Assembly (NCBI RefSeq): GCF_051388935.1
Contig: NZ_JBPKBI010000013.1
Location: 148,181-212,180, forward strand
Origin: Yinghuangia sp035454725
GTDB lineage: Bacteria; Actinomycetota; Actinomycetes; Streptomycetales; Streptomycetaceae
Length of the DNA stretch: 64,000 bases
Direction: 5' to 3'
A program made the translations under genes and the position numbers. Every line of letters begins with the position of its first letter. Within the stretch, counting starts at the first letter, position 1. Of the stretch, positions 52,920 through 61,054 are shown piece by piece. The notes under the pieces are model-generated. The model was not told the DNA's origin. It did not search any database and worked only from the letters and a program-made list of their open reading frames with translations.

Positions 52920-54959
52920 GTGTCAAGACTCGGTGGACTGTCCAAGCGGATTCTTGTCGGGCGCGCGCTGCGCAGCGACAGGCTGCACGAGACGCTGCTG
53001 CCCAAGCGGCTCGCGTTGCCCGTGTTCGCGTCGGACGCCTTGTCTTCCGTGGCGTACGCGCCCGACGAGATTCTGCTGACGCTGTCCCTGGCCGGGTTGG
53101 CGGCGTACCACTTCAGCTGGCAAGTGGGCCTCGCGGTGGTCGTGGTCATGCTGACGGTGGTGGCGTCGTACCGGCAGAACGTCCGCGCGTACCCCAGCGG
53201 TGGCGGCGACTACGAGGTGGCGACCGTCAACCTCGGGCCCAACGCGGGCCTGACCGTGGGCAGCGCGCTGCTGGTCGACTACGTGCTGACCGTCGCGGTG
53301 TCGATCTCGTCGGGTGTGGCCAACATCGCGTCGGCGATCCCGGCCATAGGCGAGCACAGGGTGTTGTACGCCGTACTGCTCGTGCTGCTGCTGATGGGGA
53401 TGAACCTGCGCGGGGTGCGCGAGTCCGGGTCGGCTTTCGCGGTGCCGACGTATCTGTTCATGTTCGCCGTGATCGGCATGACCATATTCGGTTTCCTCCG
53501 GTACTTCACGGGTGCCGAGATGCGTGCGGAGAGCGCCGGGTTCGACATCAAGGAAGAGGACGCCTTCACCGGGATAGCCCTGTTCTTCCTGCTGCTGCGC
53601 ACCTTCTCCTCGGGATGTGCGGCGCTGACCGGTGTCGAGGCGATCAGCAACGGCGTTCCGGCGTTCCGCAAGCCCAAGAGCCGGAACGCGGCCACGACGC
53701 TGCTGCTCATGGGGACGGTCGCCGTCACGATGCTCATGGGCATGCTGGCGCTGGCGAACATCACCAAGGTGCATTTCGCGGAGGATCCGGACCACCAGCT
53801 CGTGGGGGCGCCGGACGACTACGAGCAGAAGACCGTCGTCGCGCAGGTTGCCGACGCGGTGTTCGGCGGGACCTTCGCGTCGCCGATGTTCTACCTGGTC
53901 CTCGCGGTGACCGGGTTGATCCTCGTGCTCGCGGCCAATACGGCCTTCAACGGCTTCCCGGTGCTCGGCTCGATCCTGGCGCAGGACCGCTACCTGCCGC
54001 GGCAGTTGCACACGCGCGGTGACCGGCTGGCGTTCAGCAACGGCATCATGATGCTGGCGGGTGCCGCGATTCTGCTGATCGTCGCGTTCAACGCGGAGCC
54101 GACGAAGCTGATCCAGCTCTACGTCGTCGGTGTCTTCGTGTCGTTCACGATGAGCCAGGCGGGCATGATCCGGCACTGGACGCGGCTGCTGCGGACCGAG
54201 GACGGCCAGGCCGCGCGGCGGCACATGGTCCGCAGTCGGGCGATCAACGCGTTCGGCCTGTGCATGACCGGAAGCGTGCTGGTGATCGTCTTGCTCACCA
54301 AGTTCCTGCACGGCGCGTGGATCGCGATCCTGGCGATGGTCGTGCTGTTCGTGATGATGAAGGGCATTCGGCGGCATTACGACCGGGTGTCCGACGAGCT
54401 TGTGGCCGACCCGGACGAGGACATGAAGCTGCCCTCGCGTGTGCACGGCATCGTGTTGGTCTCCAAGCTGCACAAGCCGACTCTGCGGGCGCTGTCGTAC
54501 GCGCGGGCGGCGCGGCCGAGTGTGCTGGAGGCGGTCACCGTCGGGGTGGACGCGGCGGAGACCGAGGCGTTGCGGCAGGACTGGGACGACCGGGGGATCG
54601 AGGTGCCGCTCAAGGTGCTGGATTCGCCGTACCGGGAGATCACCCGGCCGATCGTGGACTACGTCAAGAACGTGCGGCGGTCGAGCCCGCGCGATGTGGT
54701 GACGGTGTACATCCCCGAGTACGTCGTCGGGCACTGGTGGGAGCACATCCTGCACAACCAGAGCGCGCTGCGGCTCAAGGGGCGGTTGCTCTTCACGCCG
54801 GGCGTCGTCGTCGCGTCGGTGCCGTGGCAGCTTGCGTCGTCGGACCGGGTCAAGCACGCCAAGGGTTACAACGCGCCGGGCGCGGTCCGTCGCGGTGAGC
54901 CGGCGCCGCGCGTCAACCCGCGCGCGGGTGAGGACGACGGGGATCGGTCGGGATCCTGA
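52920..54959 (+). CDS. APC-superfamily K+ transporter, KimA-like
   Basis: This is a 679-aa membrane transporter with about 12 helices and a cytoplasmic C-terminal domain of about 200 residues. The N-terminal half follows Bacillus subtilis KimA closely as I remember it: SSDALSSVAYGPEQI-like ASDALSSVAYAPDEILL, AYPSGGGDYEVA, LLVDYVLTVAVSIS and RTFSSGCAALTGVEAISNGV. KimA is a high-affinity K+ importer controlled by c-di-AMP; here that is inferred from similarity. GTG 52920 is chosen on promoter spacing. Divergence from two RCK proteins fits a potassium role. Such genes are often annotated only as amino-acid permeases. Confidence 0.85.
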   Translation: MSRLGGLSKRILVGRALRSDRLHETLLPKRLALPVFASDALSSVAYAPDEILLTLSLAGLAAYHFSWQVGLAVVVVMLTVVASYRQNVRAYPSGGGDYEVATVNLGPNAGLTVGSALLVDYVLTVAVSISSGVANIASAIPAIGEHRVLYAVLLVLLLMGMNLRGVRESGSAFAVPTYLFMFAVIGMTIFGFLRYFTGAEMRAESAGFDIKEEDAFTGIALFFLLLRTFSSGCAALTGVEAISNGVPAFRKPKSRNAATTLLLMGTVAVTMLMGMLALANITKVHFAEDPDHQLVGAPDDYEQKTVVAQVADAVFGGTFASPMFYLVLAVTGLILVLAANTAFNGFPVLGSILAQDRYLPRQLHTRGDRLAFSNGIMMLAGAAILLIVAFNAEPTKLIQLYVVGVFVSFTMSQAGMIRHWTRLLRTEDGQAARRHMVRSRAINAFGLCMTGSVLVIVLLTKFLHGAWIAILAMVVLFVMMKGIRRHYDRVSDELVADPDEDMKLPSRVHGIVLVSKLHKPTLRALSYARAARPSVLEAVTVGVDAAETEALRQDWDDRGIEVPLKVLDSPYREITRPIVDYVKNVRRSSPRDVVTVYIPEYVVGHWWEHILHNQSALRLKGRLLFTPGVVVASVPWQLASSDRVKHAKGYNAPGAVRRGEPAPRVNPRAGEDDGDRSGS

Positions 54960-55275
54960 CGGTCCTGGGGCGGCGTTTCGGGCCTTCGCGTGGGCTCCGG
55001 ATCGACTCGGCGGTGTGCCCTTGTCGTCCCGCGCGGCGACGTGCCCGTCGGAGCCCGCGTCGGATTGTGGCGATCATCGACACGCGCCGAAGCGGCTGAC
55101 GGCCGAGCAGACCGCATGCGCGCCGCCGGGGACGGCGGCGGTCTCGGGTGTGGCCGCGACCCCCTAGGCTGGGAGGTCGTGCGGTGATCGGGTGCGTTGT
55201 CCGTGTCGCCTTCCCGCCGGTCTCGTTCCGATCGTGACTCGTGTCGCGTGCAAATTGTCGTCTCCGAGGAGTTCC
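54960..55275 (+). other. 316-nt intergenic region before the RNA methyltransferase gene
   Basis: No gene is recognised. TAGGCT at about 55166 fits TANNNT and could be the promoter -10 of the methyltransferase gene, with a leader of about 100 nt. The local frames are arginine-rich and lack ribosome-binding sites. Confidence 0.4.
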
Positions 55276-56634
55276 GTGCCCACGTTCCGATCCGCCGGAT
55301 CGCCGCCGTCCACTGCCGATGACGCGGCCGAGTCGCTGGTCGGCACGCGGTACGAGGTGGAGGTCGGGCCCGTCGCGCACGGCGGCCACTGCGTCGCACG
55401 CCACGAGGGCCGGGTGTTGTTCGTGCGCCACGGACTGCCCGGGGAGCGCGTCGTGGTCGAGGTGACCGAGGGTGCCGAGACCTCGCGGTTCCTGCGAACC
55501 GACGTGGTCGAGGTGCTGACGCCGTCGCCCGACCGCGTGCAGCCGCCGTGCCCGTACGCGGGTCCCGGGCGCTGTGGCGGCTGCGACTGGCAGCACGCGA
55601 CGCCGGCCGCGCAGCGGGCGCTCAAGGCGGCGGTGGTGGCCGAGCAGTTGCGCCGACTGGCGGGGCTGGACCTGGACGTGCAGGTCGAGGCCGTGGACGG
55701 GCCTCCGGGGCTGCCCGAAGGACTGGGGTGGCGTACGCGGGTGCAGTTCGCGGTCGATCCGGACAGCGGAGCGGTGGGGCTGCGCAAACACCGCTCGCAC
55801 GATGTGCAGCCGATCGACGCGTGCGCGATCGCGGCACCGGGCGTGGAGGAACTGGGGATCGAGCGGCGCGATTGGCGCGGTGTGGCCTCGATCGAGGCGG
55901 TCGCGGCAAGTGGTTCTCTCGACCGAGCGGTGGTGGTGACGCCCGCGGAGCACGAGGGGCGCATGCCGATCGTCGAACTCGACCGCCCGGTGGCGGTGTT
56001 CCGCGGCGACGAGCGCGGCCGTGCCAAGCGCGTGCACGGGCGGGCGGGTGTTCGCGAGGTCGCGGCGGGGCGCACGTGGCGGGTGTCCGGAGCCGGCTTC
56101 TGGCAGGTGCATCCGGCGGCGGCGGACACGTTGGTCGCCGCGGTGCTGGACGGCCTGGAGCCGCGACCGGGGGACGTCGCACTCGATCTGTACTGCGGCG
56201 TCGGCTTGTTCGCGGGCGCGATCGCCGACCGGCTCGCCGATTCGGACACCGTCATCGGTGTCGAGTCGTCGCGCGACGCGGTCGAAGACGCCCGGCACAA
56301 TCTGCGGGCGGTCCCAGGGGCGCGCTTCGAGGCGGGACGGGTCGAGCGCGTGCTGACCCGTCCCGGTTTCCTGCGGCGTGCCGACATCGTCGTTCTCGAC
56401 CCGCCGCGCGCGGGCGCCGGCAAGACGGTCGTCGAGCGCATCGCCCGTCTGACGCCGCGTCGGATCGTCTACGTGGCCTGCGATCCCGCGGCCCTCGCCC
56501 GCGACGTCGGATATTTTGCCCAACGCGGTTACCGCTTGCGGGCGTTGCGCGCATTCGATCTCTTCCCGCAAACGCATCACGTGGAGTGCATCGCGGTGCT
56601 GGAGCCCGCACCGAAGGCACCGAAGCAGCGCTGA
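55276..56634 (+). CDS. Class I SAM-dependent RNA m5U methyltransferase (TrmA/RlmD family)
   Basis: This is a 452-aa RNA methyltransferase. An N-terminal TRAM-like domain (GTRYEVEVGPVAHGGHC, about 22-75) is followed by a cysteine cluster (Cys92, Cys100, Cys103 in CPYAGPGRCGGC) that fits the [4Fe-4S] site of RumA/RlmD. The SAM-binding motif is LDLYCGVGLFAGAIAD, the NPPR-like motif is LDPPRAGAGK, and the catalytic cysteine is in VYVACDPAALARDVGYF. It likely forms 5-methyluridine in rRNA or tRNA; which position is not predictable. GTG 55276 has GAGGAG 4 nt upstream. Confidence 0.9.
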   Translation: MPTFRSAGSPPSTADDAAESLVGTRYEVEVGPVAHGGHCVARHEGRVLFVRHGLPGERVVVEVTEGAETSRFLRTDVVEVLTPSPDRVQPPCPYAGPGRCGGCDWQHATPAAQRALKAAVVAEQLRRLAGLDLDVQVEAVDGPPGLPEGLGWRTRVQFAVDPDSGAVGLRKHRSHDVQPIDACAIAAPGVEELGIERRDWRGVASIEAVAASGSLDRAVVVTPAEHEGRMPIVELDRPVAVFRGDERGRAKRVHGRAGVREVAAGRTWRVSGAGFWQVHPAAADTLVAAVLDGLEPRPGDVALDLYCGVGLFAGAIADRLADSDTVIGVESSRDAVEDARHNLRAVPGARFEAGRVERVLTRPGFLRRADIVVLDPPRAGAGKTVVERIARLTPRRIVYVACDPAALARDVGYFAQRGYRLRALRAFDLFPQTHHVECIAVLEPAPKAPKQR

Positions 56635-56670
56635 CGGGCGGCTCGGCCGCCTGACAGCCCCGCTGCGCGG

Positions 56671-57342
56671 TCAGTCCGCTTGCGCGGCACGGGCGTCGGC
56701 GGCGAGTCCGCTCAGGAGAAGGCGCAGTCCGCCGCCGAACTCCTCGTCGACGCCCATGTCTCGGGCTTCCTGCGCGGTGTGGGCCAGATGCGGGAACTGG
56801 TCCGGATCGAGGGCGGCCAGTGCGGCGGTGCCGGGGCCGGGGAGCGGGCCGTAATACTCCACTTGCAGTGCGCCGAAGACGTACGCGAGCAGTGCTCGGA
56901 ACGCGACGACGCGCTGCCGTGCGTCGAAACCCGCCGACGCGAGAACACCGAGGACCGCGTCGCCCCACCGCATCGAATGCCGCGACGTGTGGCGGTGGGT
57001 CAGCAGCAGGGGGATCACCGCGGTGTGGGCACCGACGGTGGCACGGACGCGGTTCACCAGGGTCTCGATGTGCGTGATCCAGTCGGTGCCCGCTCCGGCG
57101 TTCGTGTGGGTGCCTGCGGTTTCGGTGTCCGCGACGTCGGTGTCGACAGCGCTCAGGACGTGATCGACCAACAGAGCTTCCAGTTGCGCCCTGTCGGTGA
57201 CGTAGCGGTAGACGGACATGGTGCCCATGTCCAGTTCGTTCGCGACGGCCCGCATGGTGAGGGCGTCGAGGCCGTCCCGGTCCAGGACGCGGAGTGCGGC
57301 GGCGGCGATCTGCGGGTGCGTGAGGGAACGTGGTCGTGGCAT
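56671..57342 (-). CDS. TetR-family transcriptional regulator
   Basis: This is a 223-aa repressor-type protein. The N-terminal HTH covers QIAAAALRVLDRDGLDALTM and AVANELDMGTMSVYRYVTDR (about 9-48). The C-terminal ligand domain resembles the TetR_C group (LPGPGTAALAALDPDQFPHL). ATG 57342 is chosen because TACGCT lies 8 nt upstream, which would give an almost leaderless message. The gene is divergent from the peroxiredoxin-like gene, and the 76-nt gap carries three GCGTAC-type boxes, so it probably represses itself and that gene. The inducer is unknown. Confidence 0.9.
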   Translation of the reverse strand: MPRPRSLTHPQIAAAALRVLDRDGLDALTMRAVANELDMGTMSVYRYVTDRAQLEALLVDHVLSAVDTDVADTETAGTHTNAGAGTDWITHIETLVNRVRATVGAHTAVIPLLLTHRHTSRHSMRWGDAVLGVLASAGFDARQRVVAFRALLAYVFGALQVEYYGPLPGPGTAALAALDPDQFPHLAHTAQEARDMGVDEEFGGGLRLLLSGLAADARAAQAD

Positions 57343-57351
57343 GGGTTGACA

Positions 57352-57387
57352 GCGTACAACGTACGCCAATAGCTTCGTAGGCGTACG
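57352..57387. promoter_or_regulatory. Operator cluster between tetR and redoxin gene
   Basis: GCGTAC-AAC-GTACGC (57352-57366) is a perfect 6-bp palindrome. A second overlapping one, CGTACGCC (57360-57367) with GGCGTACG (57380-57387), has 8-bp arms around a 12-nt centre. Three GCGTAC boxes in a 76-nt divergent gap are far more than chance. They overlap the presumed tetR -10. Confidence 0.7.
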
Positions 57388-57418
57388 CTGCACGCTTAAC
57401 TGAGGGGGTTATTTCGCC

Positions 57419-58012
57419 ATGCCCACCGCAAAACGCCCGATAGAGGTCGGCAGCCGAGTCTCCGCACGCGAGTTGGCCGCTGTGGGTGGTACCGCCGCTG
57501 CCGTGTCCGTTCCGGAACCGGGACGCCTGATTCATCTTCAGTTCCGGCGATTCGCGGGGTGTCCCGTGTGCAATCTGCATCTGCGCTCGATCGAGCGACG
57601 GCACGACGAGATTCGTGCGGCGGGTGTGACCGAGGTCGTCGTCTTCCACTCCCCGGCCGCCGAACTGAGGGAGCACGTCCACGCGTTGCCGTTCGCCGTG
57701 GTCGCGGACCCGGACAAGCTCCTGTATCGCGAATTCGGTGTCGAGTCCTCACCGCGCGCGTTGCTCAGCCCGCGGGCCTGGGGGCCGATTTTGGCGTCCT
57801 TGGGGCGCAGCGTCGTTCGTGTGTTGCGGGGGCTCGACCGCTTGCCCGAGTCGAAGCAGCCGCAAGGGCGGCTCGGTTTGCCGGCCGACTTCCTCATCGA
57901 TCCGACCGGGACCGTCGTGGCCTGCAAATTCGGCGAGCACGTCTACGACCAGTGGTCGGTCGACGAACTCCTTGTGCTGGCATCACAGGACGGGCAGCCG
58001 GCGGTGGGCTGA
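57419..58012 (+). CDS. Peroxiredoxin-like (AhpC/TSA superfamily) protein
   Basis: This is a 197-aa thioredoxin-fold protein. The active-site region FRRFAGCPVCNLHLR places a CPVC motif at 48-51, followed by EVVVFHSPAAELREH and, near the C-terminus, GLPADFLIDPTGTVVACKFG. This is the 'peroxiredoxin-like' group of AhpC/TSA proteins, likely reducing peroxides or disulfides. ATG 57419 has a GAGGGGG ribosome-binding site about 8 nt upstream. It is divergent from the TetR gene with operator boxes between, so it is probably its regulated target. No signal peptide. Confidence 0.88.
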   Translation: MPTAKRPIEVGSRVSARELAAVGGTAAAVSVPEPGRLIHLQFRRFAGCPVCNLHLRSIERRHDEIRAAGVTEVVVFHSPAAELREHVHALPFAVVADPDKLLYREFGVESSPRALLSPRAWGPILASLGRSVVRVLRGLDRLPESKQPQGRLGLPADFLIDPTGTVVACKFGEHVYDQWSVDELLVLASQDGQPAVG

Positions 58013-58100
58013 CGGACCCGACGCGGTGGCGCCGGGGAGTCGTCGTGGCGCGGGAACGTACCGCAAATCCGTGGCTCCGTGCTCGCTACGCCTCGGTTCC

Positions 58101-58158
58101 TGTGGAGAACGTCGAAGCTCCGTCACTCGAACGAGGGTTGTCTGTCGGGTTGTCCACA
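58101..58158. other. Two DnaA-box sequences in an intergenic region
   Basis: TTGTCCACA (58150-58158, plus) is the preferred streptomycete DnaA box, and TTCTCCACA (complement of 58101-58109) fits the wider consensus. They face opposite ways about 50 bp apart in the 282-nt non-coding stretch 58013-58294. There is no origin structure beyond this. Confidence 0.4.
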
Positions 58159-58294
58159 GAACCGGGTGATGTGGTTCAGACCGCGGTGCCGGGTGAGCGA
58201 TCGTGGGGTCATGGCGTCACACCGGCGTCGTTCAGTCAGGCAACCGGGCGGCGTCCGACCGTCGTTCGGCGGCCGCCCTTGAAGGGAGCCCGTC

Positions 58295-59093
58295 ATGATC
58301 CCGGTTCGCGCCCACAACGCCGTCGCCCTGGCCGATCTCGACGACGACTTGGCCGTGGCCGCCACCACGGGACAAGGCCTGGCCGCTGCGGCGCGATCGC
58401 TCAAGGTGGCGCTGCGCGCGGTGGAGTCCTGGCGCGCAGACCCTGCCCGCGCCGGCTGCCTGTGCCGCGCGGCCGAGGAACTGCGTGTCGCGCTCACGCT
58501 TGTTTCCGGACTCACCCCGCCGAGCCTGCGAAGCGCCGCGGCGTGGTCCGGCCCCGCCGACGACACGGCCGTCTACCCGGTGAGCATGATCGCCCGACTC
58601 CTCGGCCGCACGGCTCGGGTTCTGCACCGTCTCGCCCGCAGCGGGGTGCCGCGCGGCAGGCCNNNNNNNNNNNNNNNNNNNNNNNNNNNNNNNNNNNNNN
58701 NNNNNNNNNNNNNNNNNNNNNNNNNNNNNNNNNNNNNNNNNNNNNNNNNNNNNNNNNNNNNNNNGGGTGCCGCGCGGCAGGCCGGGCCCGGTCGGCGCGC
58801 TGCTCGATGCGGAGGGACGCGGGCAGTGCCGCACCGCGTGGGAGAACACCTTCCACGCGCTGGTCCGTCTCCGTGCCGTCCAGGAGGCTTCGACCTGGTT
58901 CGCCGATTCCGCCGCCGATCCCTGGTTGTTGCTCGCGGCGGAGTCCACGCCGCGGACGGAGTGCCTGCAGTGCGCGACGGTCGGCCGGGAGGTATCGCCG
59001 AGGAATGAACCGGGGCCGACCCGCGAGGCGAGGGTCATCCCGTTCCCGCACCGGGGGCGGAGAGGGGAGCCGCGACCCGGCGAAACGCGTTGA
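58295..59093 (+). CDS. Hypothetical protein interrupted by N gap 2
   Basis: The gene starts at ATG 58295 with GAAGGGAG 6 nt upstream and reads 122 codons before the N run (58663-58764). On the far side a frame continues to TGA 59093. The two sides share the same 19 bases; overlapping them restores one reading frame and gives a protein of about 224 aa, mostly helical, with RAVESWRADPARAGCLCRAA in the first half and QCRTAWENTFHALVRLRAVQ and TECLQCATVG in the second, and a basic, Pro/Arg-rich tail. The two frames are out of register across the N run as given. I recognise no family. The stop is 4 nt from the end of the convergent antitoxin-like gene. Confidence 0.6.
58663..58764. other. Assembly gap (102 N)
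   Basis: This is a run of undetermined bases. The bases just before it (58644-58662) and just after it (58765-58783) are the same 19-mer, GGGTGCCGCGCGGCAGGCC. Confidence 0.95.
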
Positions 59094-59097
59094 CGGC

Positions 59098-59301
59098 TTA
59101 CGTCGTCTCCGGCGGGGTGGGGATGTGGCCGCGGTCTTCGGCGCGGTGGCCGACCTGGCCGGTGTGGGCCTCGGTGCGCTGCCCGCGTGCGAGGTAGTCG
59201 CGCACGATGAGTTCGACTGCGTCCTGGGGGCTGCTCGTGCCCGACAACATCATCACGTCGATGGCGAGATTGGCGTCCAAGGAGATGGTGACCTTGGCCA
59301 T
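59098..59301 (-). CDS. VapB-like antitoxin family protein (DUF2191 type), no toxin adjacent
   Basis: This is a 67-aa protein. MAKVTISLDANLAIDVMMLS forms a short beta-strand/helix start typical of ribbon-helix-helix VapB/DUF2191 antitoxins, continuing SSPQDAVELIVRDYLARGQR. The tail is hydrophilic. ATG 59301 has CAGGAGGA 6 nt upstream. No PIN-domain VapC-like gene lies next to it: upstream is divergent hen1, downstream is the unknown gene on the other strand. It may be an orphan DNA-binding regulator, possibly of hen1-pnkp. DNA binding is inferred from the fold. Confidence 0.75.
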   Translation of the reverse strand: MAKVTISLDANLAIDVMMLSGTSSPQDAVELIVRDYLARGQRTEAHTGQVGHRAEDRGHIPTPPETT

Positions 59302-59373
59302 GGGCAATCCTCCTGTCGCTTCCGCGGGCTTGTGCCCGGACAAACCCGGTGGTGAGCGCGGGAAGGCGCACGC

Positions 59374-59386
59374 AATACTCGTTCGG
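59374..59386 (+). promoter_or_regulatory. Candidate -10 of hen1 (leaderless-type)
   Basis: AATACT (59374-59379) is close to TANNNT and lies 7 nt before GTG 59387. The fit is weaker than at the other leaderless candidates. The 85-nt gap between the antitoxin-like gene and hen1 must hold both promoters. Confidence 0.3.
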
Positions 59387-61054
59387 GTGTTCCTGACGAT
59401 AGCGACCACCCGGCGCCCTGCGACCGATCTTGGGTTTTTGCTGCACAAGCACCCCGACAAAGCACAGCGGTTCGGTGCCTCGTACGGCACCGCCCACGTG
59501 TTCTACCCCGAGGCTTCGCAGGATCGCTGTGAGGCGGCTCTGCTGCTGGACGTCGATCCGGTGGGGCTCGTGCGAGGCTCCCGGAAGTCCGGCAAGGCGC
59601 CCGACTTCGCGCTCGCGCAGTATGTCAACGACCGGCCCTACGCCGCGTCGTCGCTGCTGGCGGTGGCGCTGGGCGGCGTGTTCCGTACGGCGATGCAGGG
59701 GCGGTGCGAGGCACGGCCCGAGCTCGTGGACGAGGACTGGCCGCTCGATGTCTCGGTGCCCGCCCTCCCGTCGCGCGGCGGGGCCTCGATGGTGCGGTCG
59801 CTGTTCGAGCCGCTGGGGTGGGACGTCGAGGCCGAACCGGTGGCGCTGGACCGGCGGTTCCCGGAATGGGGCGAATCGCGGTACGTGCGGCTCCGGCTGA
59901 CCGGGACGCTTCGGGTCTCGCAGGCCCTGCGGCACTTGTACGTGCTGCTTCCGGTGCTTGACGACGCCAAGCACTACTGGGTGTCGCCCGAAGAGGTCGA
60001 CAAGCTGCTGCGCGCGGGAGAGGGGTGGCTCGCGGAGCATCCGGAGCGGACGCTGATCACTCGCCGCTACCTGTCGCGGCGTCCGGGGCTGACCCGGACG
60101 GCGCTGGAACGCCTCGCGGAGGTGGACGACGCCGAGGCTGAGGCGTTTGACAACGCGGTGCCCGCGGAGGAGGACACGGACGAGACGGCGGGCGCTGCGG
60201 AGGACGGTGTCGGGCCCGGCATCGCTGCGGCAGCCGGTGACCGCCTGCCGGAGAACGCGGCGCAAGGCGCGGCTTCGTCGCGCAACGCCGGCCCGGCTCG
60301 CGGGCTGGCGACAGTGGGGCATGCCGCAGGCGGCGCCGAGGTCCCCGCGGCGGACGCTTCGGACGGGGCGGTGTCTGCGGACGAGGAGGCTCGTGTGACC
60401 CTCGCGGTGCACCGGCGGCGCGCGGTTCTTGCCGCGCTGCGCGAGGCCGGCGCGTCGCGTGTTCTGGATCTGGGGTGCGGCGACGGCAAGTTGCTCGCGG
60501 AGTTGCTGAAGGAGCGTCAGTTCGGCGAAATCGTGGGCGTGGACGTGTCGGTGCGGGCGCTCGGCATCGCCGCACGGCGCCTGCGTCTCGATCGAATGGG
60601 GGAGCGGCAGCGCGGGCGGATACGGCTGATGCAGGGGGCGTTGACGTACACGGACGCCCGCCTCGTCGGGTACGACGCCGCGGTGCTGTCGGAGGTGATC
60701 GAACACGTCGATGAACCACGCCTGCCCGCACTGGAGTTCGCGGTGTTCGGATTCGCCCGGCCGACCACCGTCGTGGTGACGACGCCGAACGCCGAGTACA
60801 ACGTCCGGTACGCGCCGGACGAAGAGGGCGGCCCGGGCCTGGCACCCGGGGCGATGCGGCATGCCGACCACCGGTTCGAATGGGACCGGGCCGGGTTCCG
60901 GGCATGGGCCGCGGAGGTGGCCGAACGCTTCGGCTACCAGGCCGCGTTCGTGCCGGTCGGTGACGACGATCCCGAGGTGGGACCGCCGACGCAGATGGCC
61001 GTGTTCGCCGTTCGCCCCGCCGCCGACTTCGATGCCGAGGACCTTTCCGCATGA
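59387..61054 (+). CDS. hen1: 3'-terminal RNA ribose 2'-O-methyltransferase Hen1
   Basis: Bacterial Hen1 methylates the 2'-OH of the 3'-terminal nucleotide at an RNA break before Pnkp seals it, so the repaired RNA resists the same ribotoxin. The 555-aa protein has the N-terminal Hen1 domain (FLTIATTRRPATDLGFLLHK and QRFGASYGTAHVFYPEA), a variable Ala-rich linker (about 250-330), and a C-terminal methyltransferase with VLDLGCGDGKLLAELL (about 358), the metal-binding EVIEH (about 434) and HADHRFEW. GTG 59387 gives the family-typical VFLTI start. Its stop overlaps the pnkp start (ATGA). Confidence 0.94.
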   Translation: MFLTIATTRRPATDLGFLLHKHPDKAQRFGASYGTAHVFYPEASQDRCEAALLLDVDPVGLVRGSRKSGKAPDFALAQYVNDRPYAASSLLAVALGGVFRTAMQGRCEARPELVDEDWPLDVSVPALPSRGGASMVRSLFEPLGWDVEAEPVALDRRFPEWGESRYVRLRLTGTLRVSQALRHLYVLLPVLDDAKHYWVSPEEVDKLLRAGEGWLAEHPERTLITRRYLSRRPGLTRTALERLAEVDDAEAEAFDNAVPAEEDTDETAGAAEDGVGPGIAAAAGDRLPENAAQGAASSRNAGPARGLATVGHAAGGAEVPAADASDGAVSADEEARVTLAVHRRRAVLAALREAGASRVLDLGCGDGKLLAELLKERQFGEIVGVDVSVRALGIAARRLRLDRMGERQRGRIRLMQGALTYTDARLVGYDAAVLSEVIEHVDEPRLPALEFAVFGFARPTTVVVTTPNAEYNVRYAPDEEGGPGLAPGAMRHADHRFEWDRAGFRAWAAEVAERFGYQAAFVPVGDDDPEVGPPTQMAVFAVRPAADFDAEDLSA

